A stretch of DNA of 64,000 bases from Gamsiella multidivaricata (GCF_025024155.1 NW_026251723.1:62001-126000); one strand, 5' to 3'. Positions 10,084-22,416 are shown, numbered from the stretch's first letter. The notes: generated by a model from the sequence alone, not told the origin. Program-made: numbers and translations.

Positions 10084-12649
10084 TTTGAACTAAAGCCGCG
10101 AATCGAAAAAAGGAAGATGGTACTGATTAGATGATGGGTTCCTCATGGTCGGAATCAGATCCTGAAGAAAATTGTCGGGTGTTCTGCCGTGCTTTTTTTT
10201 TTTTTTTTTTTTTTTTGAAAGTTGCTGGACTTTTCTCGGTGTGCCATATGTCGCTTTTCACGGCCAGAGAGCGCTGTTCCGAATAGAATGTAAGGATAAA
10301 TCAGGCGTTTCGGCAGACTTTTACGATGTTGAATTCGTCCTCCTGCAGAAAAATGTCGAATCCTGATCCTGGTCCATACTCATGAGCCCATGAATCACAA
10401 AAATCTTCCTGTAACCATTGCCGAGTCCTGAACAGCCTCCTTGTCACGAACAGATTGATCCAAGGAGCAGCATATTACATGATCCCAATGAATGCGAAGA
10501 GAAGGAACCAGCAAGAGAGTGCGGTCAAGGCCAAAATAAAAAAACAAGCCAAAAAACGAATCTCATTGGTTGGTTATTTGTGCGATGTAGCGTTATTTAG
10601 ACGTCATATTTATTTCCATGCACTATTTTACCTTCTTTTATATTGGAAAAGCGAAAACGCTATATCTTATCAATTGTCTTTCAGTATCTTTCTTGCTCGT
10701 TATCCCTCGCGGGAGGAGAAGGTAGGTCTTTGTATGGAACGTCATATTAAACGCGAAATAGAAGATATGTGAGCTGATGAACCCGCATCTTGAACGTCCG
10801 ATAGCATGTTGCAGCATTTCCAAAGTGGTGTATAAAAAAAAAAAAATCCAAACGCGACTTAAAGTGCCTCATTCTTAGAGTATAATATACTTCAAAAATA
10901 CCTTAAAACATCGCACCAGTGATATACTATTCAGGCATGGATGATAAAGGTGCTATGTCCTCTACGTCCTCGAGGGAGATCTGTCAGCTGTACACTTCCT
11001 GAGGCAATACAGCATATTGAGTGCTATCATCGACCTGCGGAAGGTCGTTAGCCAAAACAAGTTTGCGGGGAGCTGAAGCTGGAGATAAATGAGATTTAAC
11101 TGCTTGAAAAGGATTAAAGGTGAAAGGCAATTGTACATTTGAAGGTGTTTGATAGTAAGAGGCACCACCAACTCCTCCGGTTTCAGACCGGGTATAGTCT
11201 CCCTGCAGGGATGAAGGGGATCACTGCTTCTCAGCAGGAATGAGCATACATGATGGACCCGCGTATTTTGACGTCCTTGAACAGACTACTGTCATAAAAG
11301 CGACAAATTGGTGAAGTAATGGAAGCTTGGACCAAATGAGCCGCAGGATAGTGCTCTTGAAGCGTCGCCAGGCAATAAAAAACAGTGGTTCCCACATCGT
11401 TGCGTTAAATATATCGGGTTTGCTAGCCATTCAATTTCATGGCGTAACATGCGCACCTCATTGCTTCCGCCTCTAAGGAGTTGCGTTAGAATCCACGTCG
11501 CAGTTACTGCTGGTGACTCCGAAGACTCTCTGGCAGGGACAGGAACTCAAATAGATAGGCCATGAAACCTGTGTGGACGGCCATGGAAGTACGTCACAGG
11601 AAGCTCACCTAGGGGCGCGTTTATTGAAAGCAGCAGCAAGCAGTGCTATCTGGAAATATACCGTTACAGTGGGGTGATGTTGCTAAGGAAATGAGGAACG
11701 GCATCTGCTTGAGAGGCATGATTGAAGGCAGTGAAAAGCCGCAGTAAGCAGCGTTCAACTAATACTGTGCTCCCAAAACCTTGAAATGAAAGGATTATCT
11801 ACGAGCCTACAAGACCGTTTATGATGGTCTCACCTGCCTTTTCTTCACGCTGATGTCGCTCCAAATGGAGCCATCGGCACCACGCAATTTAAAGGCGACG
11901 AAAACAGTATTTCCGATGCATCGTAGGGGTTTCCATCGAAAAGCACATCACCAAAAACCATCGTCAGTAAAGATGAGTGCGAAGTTAAGAAGCTGATCAA
12001 CCTTCATTTACAAAGTTGATGCTCGAAGTAGCTGATTTTAATCGACTAAGGCCTGCGGACTAAATATACTAAGGCGCGTGTAAAGTTTCTTCAAGTTTCA
12101 GAAGAATTTGCCGGATGCACGACCGTTTGCCGCATGTTTACAGAAGAGAGGCGATGGCAACCATATCGAGAAAAATTGCCTTGACTCAGTTGGTCTTGAC
12201 ACATTTCACTGTTGTTCTTTACACGTTAAAGGCGGTGCTGGATTATCTCTTTTTATGAGTGTCGATATGGAATATTACGGCCGAGAAGGGTTGCTTGTTC
12301 CAACAGTCGTGGGGGCCTCTCAGAAAAAGCTCCGCCGATACATTCATGCCGGCGTTTAAATCGAAGAGGAAAGTTTAGCCGGGCACCTGTGTGGATCTTT
12401 TTATCTTTTATGCTGATCGAATGCTCACATAGACAAAGTGATAGTTGACAACAAGGAACATGTTCACACATTAAAAGCCGCCGGAGAATATAGTGAGTCA
12501 GTTTGGTCCGTCGTTTGAGAGTGAGAAAGCAACCAGAAATAAAAGCGAGTCAGTTGTGAGGGAAGTGAATGAATAGGAAACAACACCAGCAATGGAAAAC
12601 AAAAATTCGATCGCAATGCAGATATGATGCCTTTAGGATATGAAATTCA
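10084..12649. other. Gene-poor region
   Basis: No gene is supported in these 2.6 kb. There are poly-T runs near 10191-10217 and only short ORFs on both strands (up to 105 codons) without family motifs. The first few hundred bases should include the eL28 promoter. The rest may be decayed sequence like the ABC transporter relic next to it. Confidence 0.5.
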
Positions 12650-13460
12650 AGAATGATTCCTCAGGACGGATGAGAAGAAGGAGAAAAAGAACGCGCCAAT
12701 TAGGCAGGGTAACTAACTCATTGTCTCCACCATTTTTTATCCTAAACCTGTATGCGTCTTTATTATATAGCCAGCGTAAAATGGTGCCTAGAACACCTTC
12801 AGATGCTACTCTGCAAGGACAACCGTAGGCAGAGTGATAACTGAATCGCCCAGACTTCAACGGTACGTCCAACCGAAACTCAGATCCATATAACTCCCTC
12901 AAATACAGCCATGTTCCAATGCATCGCAAGCGACCCGATGTCATAATTGCGGTCCTGTCAGAGAGGATATCAGTCTCCTCCATCGAATGCATCGTCAGCA
13001 AATGGTCCTGTTGACCTTGACCCGGTTGATGACACCCCATATCAATCGTCGCACAGCCGAGTCAAACTCTGTCGATGGTTCATCCAAAAAGATGACCGAG
13101 TTATCTCCCAGCAACGCGATTATAATCGAACCCCTATATTTCTCTCTTACGCTCAAACCCTTGATCTGCCAGCAACGGAACATCATCAAAGAGACCGACG
13201 CAATCGTATTTGTTACAGCTTACTGTTCTAAATGCGGTGGGATGCTTCGGAGAGGCACTGTTGACATGTTCGACGCGAGGGCAAAGCTGTCTTAATGTCA
13301 CAATCTGATTCCGTACCTAATACTTCTTGATTCACTGCATCATGTAAAGAGCCTGTGAGGGAACTGATGACGACAGATGTTATGTTTATGCATCCTAGTG
13401 AACGTGAATAATGGCTTTTCTTCTTGAAAATCGATTGCCTCCCGTAGAGAATGTTTGCGT
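12650..13460 (-). pseudogene. ABCA-type ABC transporter pseudogene (nucleotide-binding domain)
   Basis: Fragments of one ABC ATPase domain lie in order on the minus strand but in shifting frames. Near 13400 a decayed Walker A region reads SVVISSLTGSLHD, lacking the GKT core. Next comes a piece resembling the Q-loop strand (VLGTESDCDI). At 13100-13000 the Walker B/D-loop is clear: ALLGDNSVIFLDEPSTEFD, then AVRRLIWGVINRVK. After a frameshift at the codons following NRTIC come the switch histidine and ABCA-type continuation, HSMEETDILSDR, IAIM-like AIMTSGRLRCIGT and LRELYGSEFRLDV. The signature SGG motif is not recognisable. The HSMEEADILSDR/RLRCIGTSL pattern is characteristic of ABCA (lipid-exporter-type) domains. 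Lost Walker A, frameshifts and missing flanking membrane segments make this a relic. Confidence 0.78.
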
Positions 13461-13925
13461 AAAATAACGAAAGGGGACTATCAACCACCAGCAATCAGCT
13501 AACGGTCGGTGAGAGAATGAATACTATCCAGTCTGGTAGATTCGTCTTCGTCGCCTCGCTCATTATTGTACTTATGTAGCTATATTCTATGTTTGACAGG
13601 TATATGAATGGAACGTAGCTTGTTAACTGGGCGAAAATTACGCAGAAAATGGATTCGATATGACAAGGCATGGACTAGGAGAAAAAATAATAGTAAAAAA
13701 AAAAAAAAAAAAAAGCCTGAAGTCCCCACTTCATAGAGACATCCCAACAATATTCAGTGCCGCGTAGACAATTATTTTTGCCGAATACGCCTTTTTTTTT
13801 TTTTGTAAAAAAATAAAGAAGTCAGGGATGTGGGCCACAGAAGTGGCCACTTTAATGTCCTCTGAGATCAGGTCAGGGAGAGCTGCTGATCACTCCAAGA
13901 GCCAAGGTTCTCGCCTTTGCAGACG
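13461..13925. other. Intergenic, homopolymer tracts
   Basis: No gene seen. A poly-A run at about 13696-13715 and a poly-T run at about 13792-13804 flank a short segment. This could be the trace of a retroposed insertion, but no target-site duplication was identified. Confidence 0.4.
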
Positions 13926-14160
13926 AGGAAAAGGGCTACTCAACCTTTTCTCCGATGCAAGGGATCGAAGGGATCACAGGTTACTCCGCCTATTCCAGCA
14001 GTGCAAGGGAAAGAGAGTAAGCCAGTGCTCAACCATTTCCAGCGTAGTCAAGGGGTGCAGGGAGCACAGGACAACGACCCATTCCAGCTTTGCAAGGTGT
14101 AAGGCGAGCAGCAGCGCTCAAACCTATTCCTGCTTTGCATGGGAGTGTCTTTCACTACAT
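13926..14160 (+). repeat. Imperfect tandem repeat, alternating 49/40-bp units
   Basis: Five diverged units begin with CTCAACC- or CCTATTCC-like sequence and contain a GCAAGGG core, at about 13939, 13988, 14028, 14078 and 14118. Start-to-start spacings alternate near 49, 40, 50 and 40 bp, so the larger period is about 90 bp. Two reading frames are open across it (115 and 61 codons) but neither product is recognisable. Confidence 0.6.
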
Positions 14161-14607
14161 CCTTGGTCAGCTTGAAGGTCGAATTGGAACCCCCGCCCCG
14201 CCCACAGAGGGACTCAAGGAACTAATCCTCGATTCGGACGGTAGACAGTTAATGAGGAAAAAGGAAAAAGAGAAGAGGGAGAGATCTCTTTTTTATACTG
14301 TTCAGGAGGACAGTGACTTCATTCGGTACTAATCAAACTTGACAAAATGGGCCATGTGAACGAACAGCCCAGAAGCAGTGGGATTGAAGTGTCAAGGATC
14401 CTTGCTTGCTTGGTGACCAAGACGATGGAGTTTCACGAAATAATATTTGTCGTGGTCAAGACAGTGCTCTCCAGACACAACACGCGCGACTAAGATTAAA
14501 CCCTAAAAGACAAACAGCTGCTCTCTTCCTAGACGTAGACTCGTTCTGGGGAGTACCGACATGTAGTCTACCGTAGACTATAGGAGATTAAACTTTGTGG
14601 GCATTTT
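14161..14607. other. Intergenic
   Basis: Nothing recognisable beyond short ORFs. It separates the tandem repeat from the long ORF that follows. Confidence 0.4.
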
Positions 14608-15489
14608 ATGTGTATCACTTCGGCTTATACAAGATACCACCTTCAGCAACTATCAGACTCACCATCTCCCCTTAATATTTGCACGCGGCAAGATGTGTTT
14701 CTTTCTATTGAGTTATTTTGTAATCATTCTCCCTTTCGTCTTCCTGCAGGGTTACTGGGCTTGTCCACGCAACATCCTGGAGCCCTTCACATGGATATTA
14801 TTTTCACAAGAAAACTAATGAACGGAGATACGTCAGCAATATTCAAATGTCATTGGCATGCACACGCGCAATTACAGACGGCCTCTACCCAGCCATTGGA
14901 TTTTCCTCGCACTGACAAAAAAATAACAGGCGAAGCTGAGCCCAAGGTTGTGCATATTTACCCCTGGATGCAGCAATTCACAACGACCAACCGATCACTT
15001 TTGACATGGCAAATGAACAGGGGTAGAGCGGTGCCTAAACGAGTGCCTATTATGTGGAAGAGCCTTTTCATGGGAAAAAAGAAAGACGTTGGTATCTGTG
15101 CGGACAAAACAATAATTGACGCGCCTTTTTCTTTTGGACAAATGTATGCGAGCCCAGAGGTGAATGATGGGCAGACTGTGTTCAGAAGAAGATCTGATGT
15201 GGAGCATGCATCTGCTTTCTATGCTCTTGGCTTGTACCTCTCCTGTTTTTCACTTTGTGCAGCCATGGGTCATTCGACCGTCACCGGTACTCATTCGAAT
15301 ATTCAAACACAACAACGCATACACCTGCAGTCGACGGCAATAATGGCACCCGTATTAAAAATAGCACAAAGGTTCAGCTGTAGCAGCATATTAAGATACG
15401 GTTCAGAACTCGTTTTACCAGTTGAGACGAAGAGAAAAAGGAAGTGCCTGGTCTGGTTGGACGAACAATCAACGTGGGAAGGATGTTGA
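14608..15489 (+). CDS. Hypothetical ORF, 293 codons, unrecognised
   Basis: An uninterrupted 293-aa reading frame in an otherwise gene-poor stretch. It is markedly longer than the chance ORFs around it, which is the only argument for it being real. The product shows no family motif, no convincing signal peptide and no clear membrane segment. It has scattered Cys and a basic, Lys/Arg-containing C-terminal part (KRKRK). The sequence continues directly into the leader of the Kelch-kinase gene on the same strand. It could be a fragment of a decayed gene or chance. Confidence 0.2.
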   Translation: MCITSAYTRYHLQQLSDSPSPLNICTRQDVFLSIELFCNHSPFRLPAGLLGLSTQHPGALHMDIIFTRKLMNGDTSAIFKCHWHAHAQLQTASTQPLDFPRTDKKITGEAEPKVVHIYPWMQQFTTTNRSLLTWQMNRGRAVPKRVPIMWKSLFMGKKKDVGICADKTIIDAPFSFGQMYASPEVNDGQTVFRRRSDVEHASAFYALGLYLSCFSLCAAMGHSTVTGTHSNIQTQQRIHLQSTAIMAPVLKIAQRFSCSSILRYGSELVLPVETKRKRKCLVWLDEQSTWEGC

Positions 15490-15777
15490 ATGGGTGCCAT
15501 AGACTACTGGATACATTCCATTGTAATGGCATGTAGCATGGTATACGACCCCACAGACGAGGCGTTTTCCTTTCTCTCACCTCGGGTAGCTTCCTCATCC
15601 ACCCTTATTCGCTCATTCACTCATCCATACGCTCACTTTACTCACTTTCTCTTCCACTTCATCCCCCCTCATCCCTCTTCTCAGCTACCATCTCATCCGA
15701 TCCTTTGCAAAAAAAAGCTCATCCGAACCCTCGGCACACACTCACTTTCCAGCACAACAACGTATTCGAAATCCTCA

Positions 15778-18700
15778 ATGGCGAGGGCCGCTCTCCCCGC
15801 GAGGCGGCACTCTCTTTATGAGGACCCCTTCTTCAACACTCAGGGACCTGCATCCATGGGCTCCGTATCACCTCCATCCCCTCCTCAGGCCCCGTCACAT
15901 CTTTTTTCAGTAATAGCCCTCCCTCGACCAACCTCGCTTCTCCTCGCACTTCTTCTACTGCCCTCGCTATCAACCGTCGCCACTGCTGCTGTCACGCCCA
16001 CATGGCGTGCCTTTCATGGAGCAGCCATTGTTGATACATCCATGGTCATCTTTGGTGGCACGACAGATCCAGGGACCAACCCATATGGAGCAGGTGTTCC
16101 TGGATCCAATGATCTTTGGGTCTGGAGCACCACCCTGCGACAATGGTCTCAACCCAGTATCACCGACTCGACCTCCACAGGACCAAACCCTCAAAAATTC
16201 CTGACCTCTATCCCACTCCAGTCTCAAGGCAGGATGCTCTCCTTTGTTAGCAACTCCTCGACAGCATCGACTCAGGGCAACTTACTGGTCCTGGATACAA
16301 ACTTTTGGACATGGTCCATTCCTAATTCACGTATGTTATAGTTTTCTATTGTTTGTCAATTGCTGCCACTGTTATTTCTCCTCTCTCAGCTCACACGACG
16401 ACTCTCTATTGTTTTGATTATGTTCCCAATTTCACAGCTAATTCAGCCTCGGCACCAGCTTCACGACTGGGCGCAGCGGTCGGCGTATCCAACCAAACAG
16501 TCTTCATACACGGCGGAGCAGCCGTTAATGACTACAATGGATATGCGACTTCGAATGTCCTGAACGATTTGTCAAAGCTGGTTAGTGGTGCATTTCACAA
16601 GTTTATTTCTTGTTAACCACATTCCTCCTTTTCACAACCATAACAGGGCGAAACGCCCACAAGCGATTGTTCGCCCCCCTATTATTGTTTATAACCCCTC
16701 CTTCCACCCCTCCTTCCACCCCTCCCTTTCTTTTTGACCCGTAGGATGATAGTACGTTCGTGTGGACATCGATAGCAAACGGACCCGCGTTGATGTACCA
16801 TACGATGTGCAAGCTGCCCGGGATCAACAAGATGATCATCTTTGGCGGAAGCGACACCACCACCAACACGTTCAACACTGTGCACACGTTCGATCTCAGT
16901 CGGGAGGTGTGGGAGCTGGCCGTTACTGTTAATCCTGGTAGTGATGGCGGTGTACCTTCGGCCAGAAAGGGACACACGGCTGCCTGTCTTAACGACACGA
17001 TGGTTGTTTTCGGTATGGTACCCTATCCTCTTGCTTTGAAAAAAGAGTGTCATCCCACCCCCCAAATGCATCTTCATCTTTCGTTCAGTCAGTGGTTGCA
17101 CAAAATCATAATGGTAGATAATACAGCGCGACAGATGGTACAAAAAGAATAGTGGCACTGACCAACTGACCATGCGCACCTTGTGATCTGCGTTATAGGG
17201 GGAGGAGTGGATGGACCGCAGGACGATGATGTATGGGTCATGAATGCCTCTGTATCCCCGTGGGTCTGGAACAGGATGCAGACTAACAAGCAGGCTGGAC
17301 CAGGATCAAGAACAGGACATTCGGCACTGCTGAATGGAACCAACATGCTCGTCTGGGGAGGATATGGTGCACCACTCGCCAATGATACCAACATCTATAT
17401 CCTCGACACGCTCGCATGGCAATGGAGTTCTTCTAGGGATGTGGTGAAAAGTGCACCTGTCTCCCCACAACCCTCGACCAATGCACCCGGCAATAGTAAA
17501 ATACCACTGACGATTGGAGTCGTCTGCGGGAGTCTTGCGTCGATTGCAGCCTTCGTTGGATTTCTAGTCTTCAAGAGACGGGCTTCCAGGAGGTCGGCAA
17601 CTCAGCCAAAGCATGTATCGGACAATGCCAGCTATTTGTCAGATGCGGAACGGCATCTGTCAGGAGACATAGGCTTGGATGATAAGCCCAGTTATTACCA
17701 TCTCCATGCAGGACGCGATTCAGGATCGTCTCTCGGCGGTTGGCCTGCTATCGCATCCCGGAGAAACATCCCGCAGACGCCTCAGGGATATCCTATGCGA
17801 TCGATGTCAACACCCCAGCCCGGTAGCGAGACCGATTCTCCAGCAGGTGAGGACGTTGGGCTTGCAGGATCCGGCAAGTCTATGGACCAAGCACGTGCAC
17901 AGCATGCGCAGCCCGCTTTGCGAGTATCTCAGAATGATCCAGGCCAGGTATCGCAAGGGACTGGAACCAGAAGTGGCTCTATTGCCTCGGATTCGTTTTA
18001 CCCTGCCCATCTCGCAGAGAACGACGAAGAGGATGCGGACCGATGGACATTTGCATCGTCGCTGTCGTTTGATCAGAGAGAGAAGGCTGGACATGTTCCG
18101 ACGCTGAGGTATATTCCTATCAGGCCTTCAGGGATTTCTGGCGTACAACGGTCGATGGCGCAGTCGACAGGGAGCTTGACGCCTAGCTACTCGGTCTCGA
18201 AGGGTCCACGGAGGGATGGAAGTGCACAATCAATTCTTTCGAAGAAGAGTCCTTCCATTGGTCCAGCTTCCACGACGCTCGGTCCGACAGCTACCAATGC
18301 CCCATCGTTGAGTCGGGATGGATCTATTAGCACTCGGGATGCGGCGCTATTCAACTCTGTGAGTCCCTTGGATAGGGTTAGTCTGATGTGTTCTGGCCTA
18401 GAAGCGGATTCGCAGATTTCAGGACATGATGAAGCTGTATCGACGGCGCATCTTCATCCAAGGACGAACTTTCCACAGTGGCGGGATAATTACCGACGCG
18501 AGAGTTTCATAAAGTCAACGGTCGATGAAGAAGAGGAAGAGAGCCATATCACAATCCATCGGACGGGATCTTCATCGACAGGTCATTCATCAACGACGTA
18601 CACGACACTGGACCACCCGGCGATGGTGACACTGATTCAGAATCTGCCGGCGCGATATCTAGTCTCAAAGTCACCGAGTCCTATTCACGGTGCTGTGAAT

Positions 18701-19905
18701 GATATCCTATTCGCGGTGGACTCGGATACGCAGCAACCGATTGTGATAAAGTCGTTCGCAAGAAGGGAAGCCTGGGAGCGAGAATGTAGGATGCTGAGAC
18801 GGTTGCGTGGACCTTGTGTGGTGGAGCTCAAGCATGTGGCGACGTTGGTCCTGTCCGAGACAGATGATCCAAACAAACCCGCCAAGGTCCGGTTGACGAT
18901 CCTGGAGAGGTTGGATGAGACGCTAGCACAGATGCTGAAGAACGCGAGAAAGGCTAAGAAGCTGGCGTTGCGAGAACAAGCAAGGTCGAGAGGAGAGATT
19001 GGGCCGGTGGATCTTTCTGGGGTGGCGCTGTACAGATCAGGTCCGGCGTTGGGTGAGAACCATATCAAAGATATTGTGAAGGGTGTGCTGAGGTGTTTGA
19101 GGTGGTGTCATTCGAAGAAGGTAGTATATTGTGGTTTGAAGCCAACGAATATTATGAGGAATAGGGATGATCCGCGGCAGCAGTGGAAGCTGATTGATAT
19201 GGAGTCGTCGAGGGTTGCGGAGGAGGAGCAGACGGGTGTGGGAACGATGAGGTATTGTCCACCGGAAGTGGCACGGGCGGCACTTCGATCGGCGACAGCG
19301 GAGAAGGGGACAGGCTCTTTTTCTTCTTTAAGGACAGGGGTAACGGCGCAGTATAGTATGGACCTTTGGGCATTCGGATGCCTGCTCTATGTAAGTTGCA
19401 AGAACTGTCGCCTCGCACTGTTGCGGCGGCTATCAACTCATATCTGCTTCCCTCTGAACTTGGTCACGAACTTTTGTACTCATCATTTTTCTTTCTCTAT
19501 TCTGGACGATACGTTTACTAGGAACTATTTGCGACGAGGCCGTTGATATCGATATCTGTGAAAGACGAAGAGCTGCTCAACTTTTTGGCAAATCCCTCGG
19601 TCGACACGCCTGCGCTGCCTAACGGGTTAAGATGGAGGAGTTCACAGGAACTAGAGATTCCGTATTTGGACCAGGCTGTCCGCGATAAGAGCGCCAAGGA
19701 TTTGATCTGCATGCTTTTGAACCCTGATCCTGCCTCTCGGGCCACCATGGATCAAGTTTTGGTACGTGCGATGAGATGATGATGTTTTTGTTGTGTGAAA
19801 AAATCAATGGATGACAGGTACTGACACGACTTTTTTTTTTATTGGCGATCGTAGAACTCGGAATATTTGAACGCGAGCTCACAAGAATATACTTCAACAT
19901 CATAA
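15778..19905 (+). CDS. Kelch-repeat transmembrane protein with cytoplasmic (pseudo)kinase domain
   Basis: Model: exons 15778-16330, 16390-16580, 16745-17012, 17199-19390, 19522-19761 and 19855-19905, giving 1164 aa. A hydrophobic signal-like segment lies at about 52-71. Kelch motifs follow to about residue 415 (MVIFGGT, VFIHGGA, MIIFGGS, VVFGGGVDG, MLVWGGY), with several N-glycosylation sequons. One transmembrane helix spans about 439-462, followed by KRR. A long Ser/Pro-rich linker leads to a kinase fold. Kinase landmarks: IVIK Lys near 854, alpha-E-like RCLRWCHSKK, a catalytic loop reading VVYCGLKPTN, LIDME where DFG is expected, GTMRYCPPEVA, and MDLWAFGCLLYELF across the 19390/19522 junction. 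The HRD Asp position is Gly (codon GGT at 19133-19135, residue about 983) and DFG is DME, so reduced or no catalysis is expected. The architecture suggests a surface sensor signalling inward; ligand unknown. Confidence 0.9.
16690..16735 (+). repeat. CCTCCTTCCACC short tandem repeat in intron
   Basis: About three pyrimidine-rich 12-bp units near the 3' end of the second intron of the Kelch-kinase gene. They probably act as part of an extended polypyrimidine tract. Confidence 0.7.
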
Positions 19906-20214
19906 TTTCGAAGGGTTCCAATCGTACTTGGTGGCAAGAAACTTAATCTCGTACATATACCAATTCTTCGTTTTCTTTTTGGCCATCGTTTCGTTATAAC
20001 CTTTGCATAATAAAAACCACTCGTAATCACATGCATTCATAAAATAACAAAAGGTCGTGATGATGCTTCTTTGCTTCTGTTGAAGTAGATATATGCTGTT
20101 GGCATTTTGTTTTACGATCGTACAAAAGAGACAAGCAGAGAGATTGATTCCTGGTAAATTCAAAATTGTTGGTGGCAGGAACAAGCTTGTAGCTGTTGTG
20201 GATGCGATTGGTTT
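19906..20214. other. Convergent 3' region
   Basis: Short AT-rich stretch between the stop codons of two convergent genes, the Kelch-kinase gene and the FIBP homologue. It presumably holds both 3' untranslated regions. A 94-codon minus-strand ORF here has no recognisable motif. Confidence 0.6.
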
Positions 20215-21798
20215 TTATCTGGTAAAACTACGGGTGAGGATCGACTGCGGAGAAGGCTGCCTGTAAAGTCGTATAGAACACAACTTTATCCCCATAACGA
20301 GTTGTATCCAACTAGCCCCGTACCGCTTGCGATACCGACTCGCCAGTGTCGTCAAATTCTGGAGCTCTGCGATCATGCAATCAAAGAAACACTCCATATC
20401 CAATACAGACCATCCGACCTGGATAAAGGCATCGACAATCTTCTCCGCAATCTCTCCAAAGATGTTCCGGACCTCCTTCTGCTGGTTGATCAATCCACCA
20501 ATCGAGAGCATGTTACGCAAGATGATCTTGAAGTTACTCTGTATCCGTTCGAGCACGGGGGGGTGGGAAGATTCAGAAGCAAGGGCGTTGGAGACGCGGT
20601 TCCGGAATTCGTCAAGGACGGCGCGGTCGTTGAGGAGGAGGGATTTGAGGTCACGGAGGTCCTGGGCGAGTTGGGGGTCGAATTCAGGGAGGGTGTCCGT
20701 AGTGGGGGCGGTGAAATACTGCATGAGGATGGCGCTGCAGTATTCAAAGTCGGAGAATTGGTAGCAGGAGAGACGTTTCCGGAAGGTGTCGAATTTATTG
20801 TCAGCAATGAATAGGATGTGTGCGTATTGGCTAATGGAAGACATGATAAAAAAAAGGGTTAGTAGACCATAAAGATGGGATTCCTGGGCAGGTATATAAA
20901 AGAAGGATCACTAAGTATATGAGGCGGACCTTGCAAGATGATGGGGCAAAAGGAATTGATGCTCTATATCCTGTATCAATGTCCTGCCTTCTGCATCTTC
21001 GACCCTCTTCATTACTCTCTTCAGATTGTCGAACTAATGCACGAGATGAATAAAAAAAAAGATACAGTCGTTAGTCAGGGAGTCTATCCTGGGAGGAATG
21101 CATCCAGTTCAGTATTGACGCAGACGACCAACGATGGTGGTGGCGTTTACTTGTCTGCGACAGCTAGTCAGTTTCACGCCGGTCTTTTCGTGGACTTCAT
21201 CCAGATCCTTCCTTGTTCTCGAATTGAGTTTCTTGCCCAAAATCTCCCTGATCACAGATTCATCAAAACTGTAATACCTATTACAGAAAAAGCGCGCCAA
21301 AAATAATGAGAGATCCATTGTCAACCGATTGATTCAACGAGATAAAAATCCATGATATAGTCCAACATTATCGTCCTTGCGTTGCTGTATCAATCGACAT
21401 ACCTCTCGATGAGGTGCTGTTTGGCGCTATGGGAGAGGGGGAACATGAACTGTCCGGCAAAGTGGCGAGGGTGGTGGAGGTAGTGGTGCATCATTTCGTA
21501 GGTCCGGTACTGTGAGGTGATGTAAGATTTGAGGACACGCGAGGGCACGGGCGGTTGGATGGCTGGCATACGTAGGATGGTTGCCTGGTCGACTAGACAA
21601 GTGTGTGTAAGGACATGAAGAGAGGAAAGGAAGCGAGTTAGTAACAATATCGGTAGCAATGGTAGATAATAGGCATGGTTGGGTCAATTGGAAGAAGGGA
21701 AGTTTGTTCTTTTTACCGTTGTGTCCGAGGAGCCAGAGCTGGAGGATTGATTCGTCCAGGACTACGGCGCTGGACGCTGTCACCATCCATTCTGACAT
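20215..21798 (-). CDS. FIBP family protein (FGF1 intracellular-binding protein homologue)
   Basis: Model: exons 21798-21717, 21592-21403, 21277-21151, 21033-20930 and 20830-20215 on the minus strand, giving 372 aa, near the 357-364 aa of animal FIBP. Recognition rests on exons 3-4: [40 protein letters not shown], then [12 protein letters not shown], all close to the central block of FIBP. The following [23 protein letters not shown] and [14 protein letters not shown] match the next helices. FIBP is known in animals as an intracellular partner of acidic FGF; since fungi lack FGF, the conserved role must be different and is unknown. The last 35 or so residues are less certain: another frame there reads [12 protein letters not shown] and could be the true end if a splice site was missed. 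The gene is divergent from the importin gene. Confidence 0.87.
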
Positions 21799-22374
21799 GA
21801 TGGATGAGAGAGGAGGTTGGGTGAAGGGTGTTATACCGCCAGGACTGGTATCTGTTGAAGCGGGTGGCTAAGAGTAGCGGCAAATGCTGAGAGTAAGGTA
21901 GAAAGTAATGTACAAAGAGAAGAATGTTGTTGATGGGAACGAAGAAGAAAGAATGCATCAGCTCCAATGGTACAGTACTAACTTTGTACAAGGCGTCGCG
22001 GTCTGACCCTTAACAAATATCCCCTTGGGTCTTTCACTCACTCCACTCTACTCTCCCACAGGAAGGGTTCAAGAATACGGAGGAGATGCTGATGAAGAAT
22101 GGACCCGCTTAGTGGGCAGTGAAGGGGGAATGGTGCTCCCGAGTGGAGCTGGGGCAGGGCACCTCCTTTCCTCGGCGGATACTGCTGCATGTCCCTTTCT
22201 AGGCGAAGTCAAAAACGAGGCCAGTGGCTTGAAGGTGACGTCCCTTCGAGTGGTGTGTGGGTGAGGATTACCATAGAAGGTCTACTTTTTTGTTGAACTC
22301 CACCTGGCTGGCTGTCATCCCTTCCTTCGTTTGATCTTTTCCCCCCCTTTCCTCCAGCACCCCTTTCTGATCAA

Positions 22375-22416
<42 letters not shown>

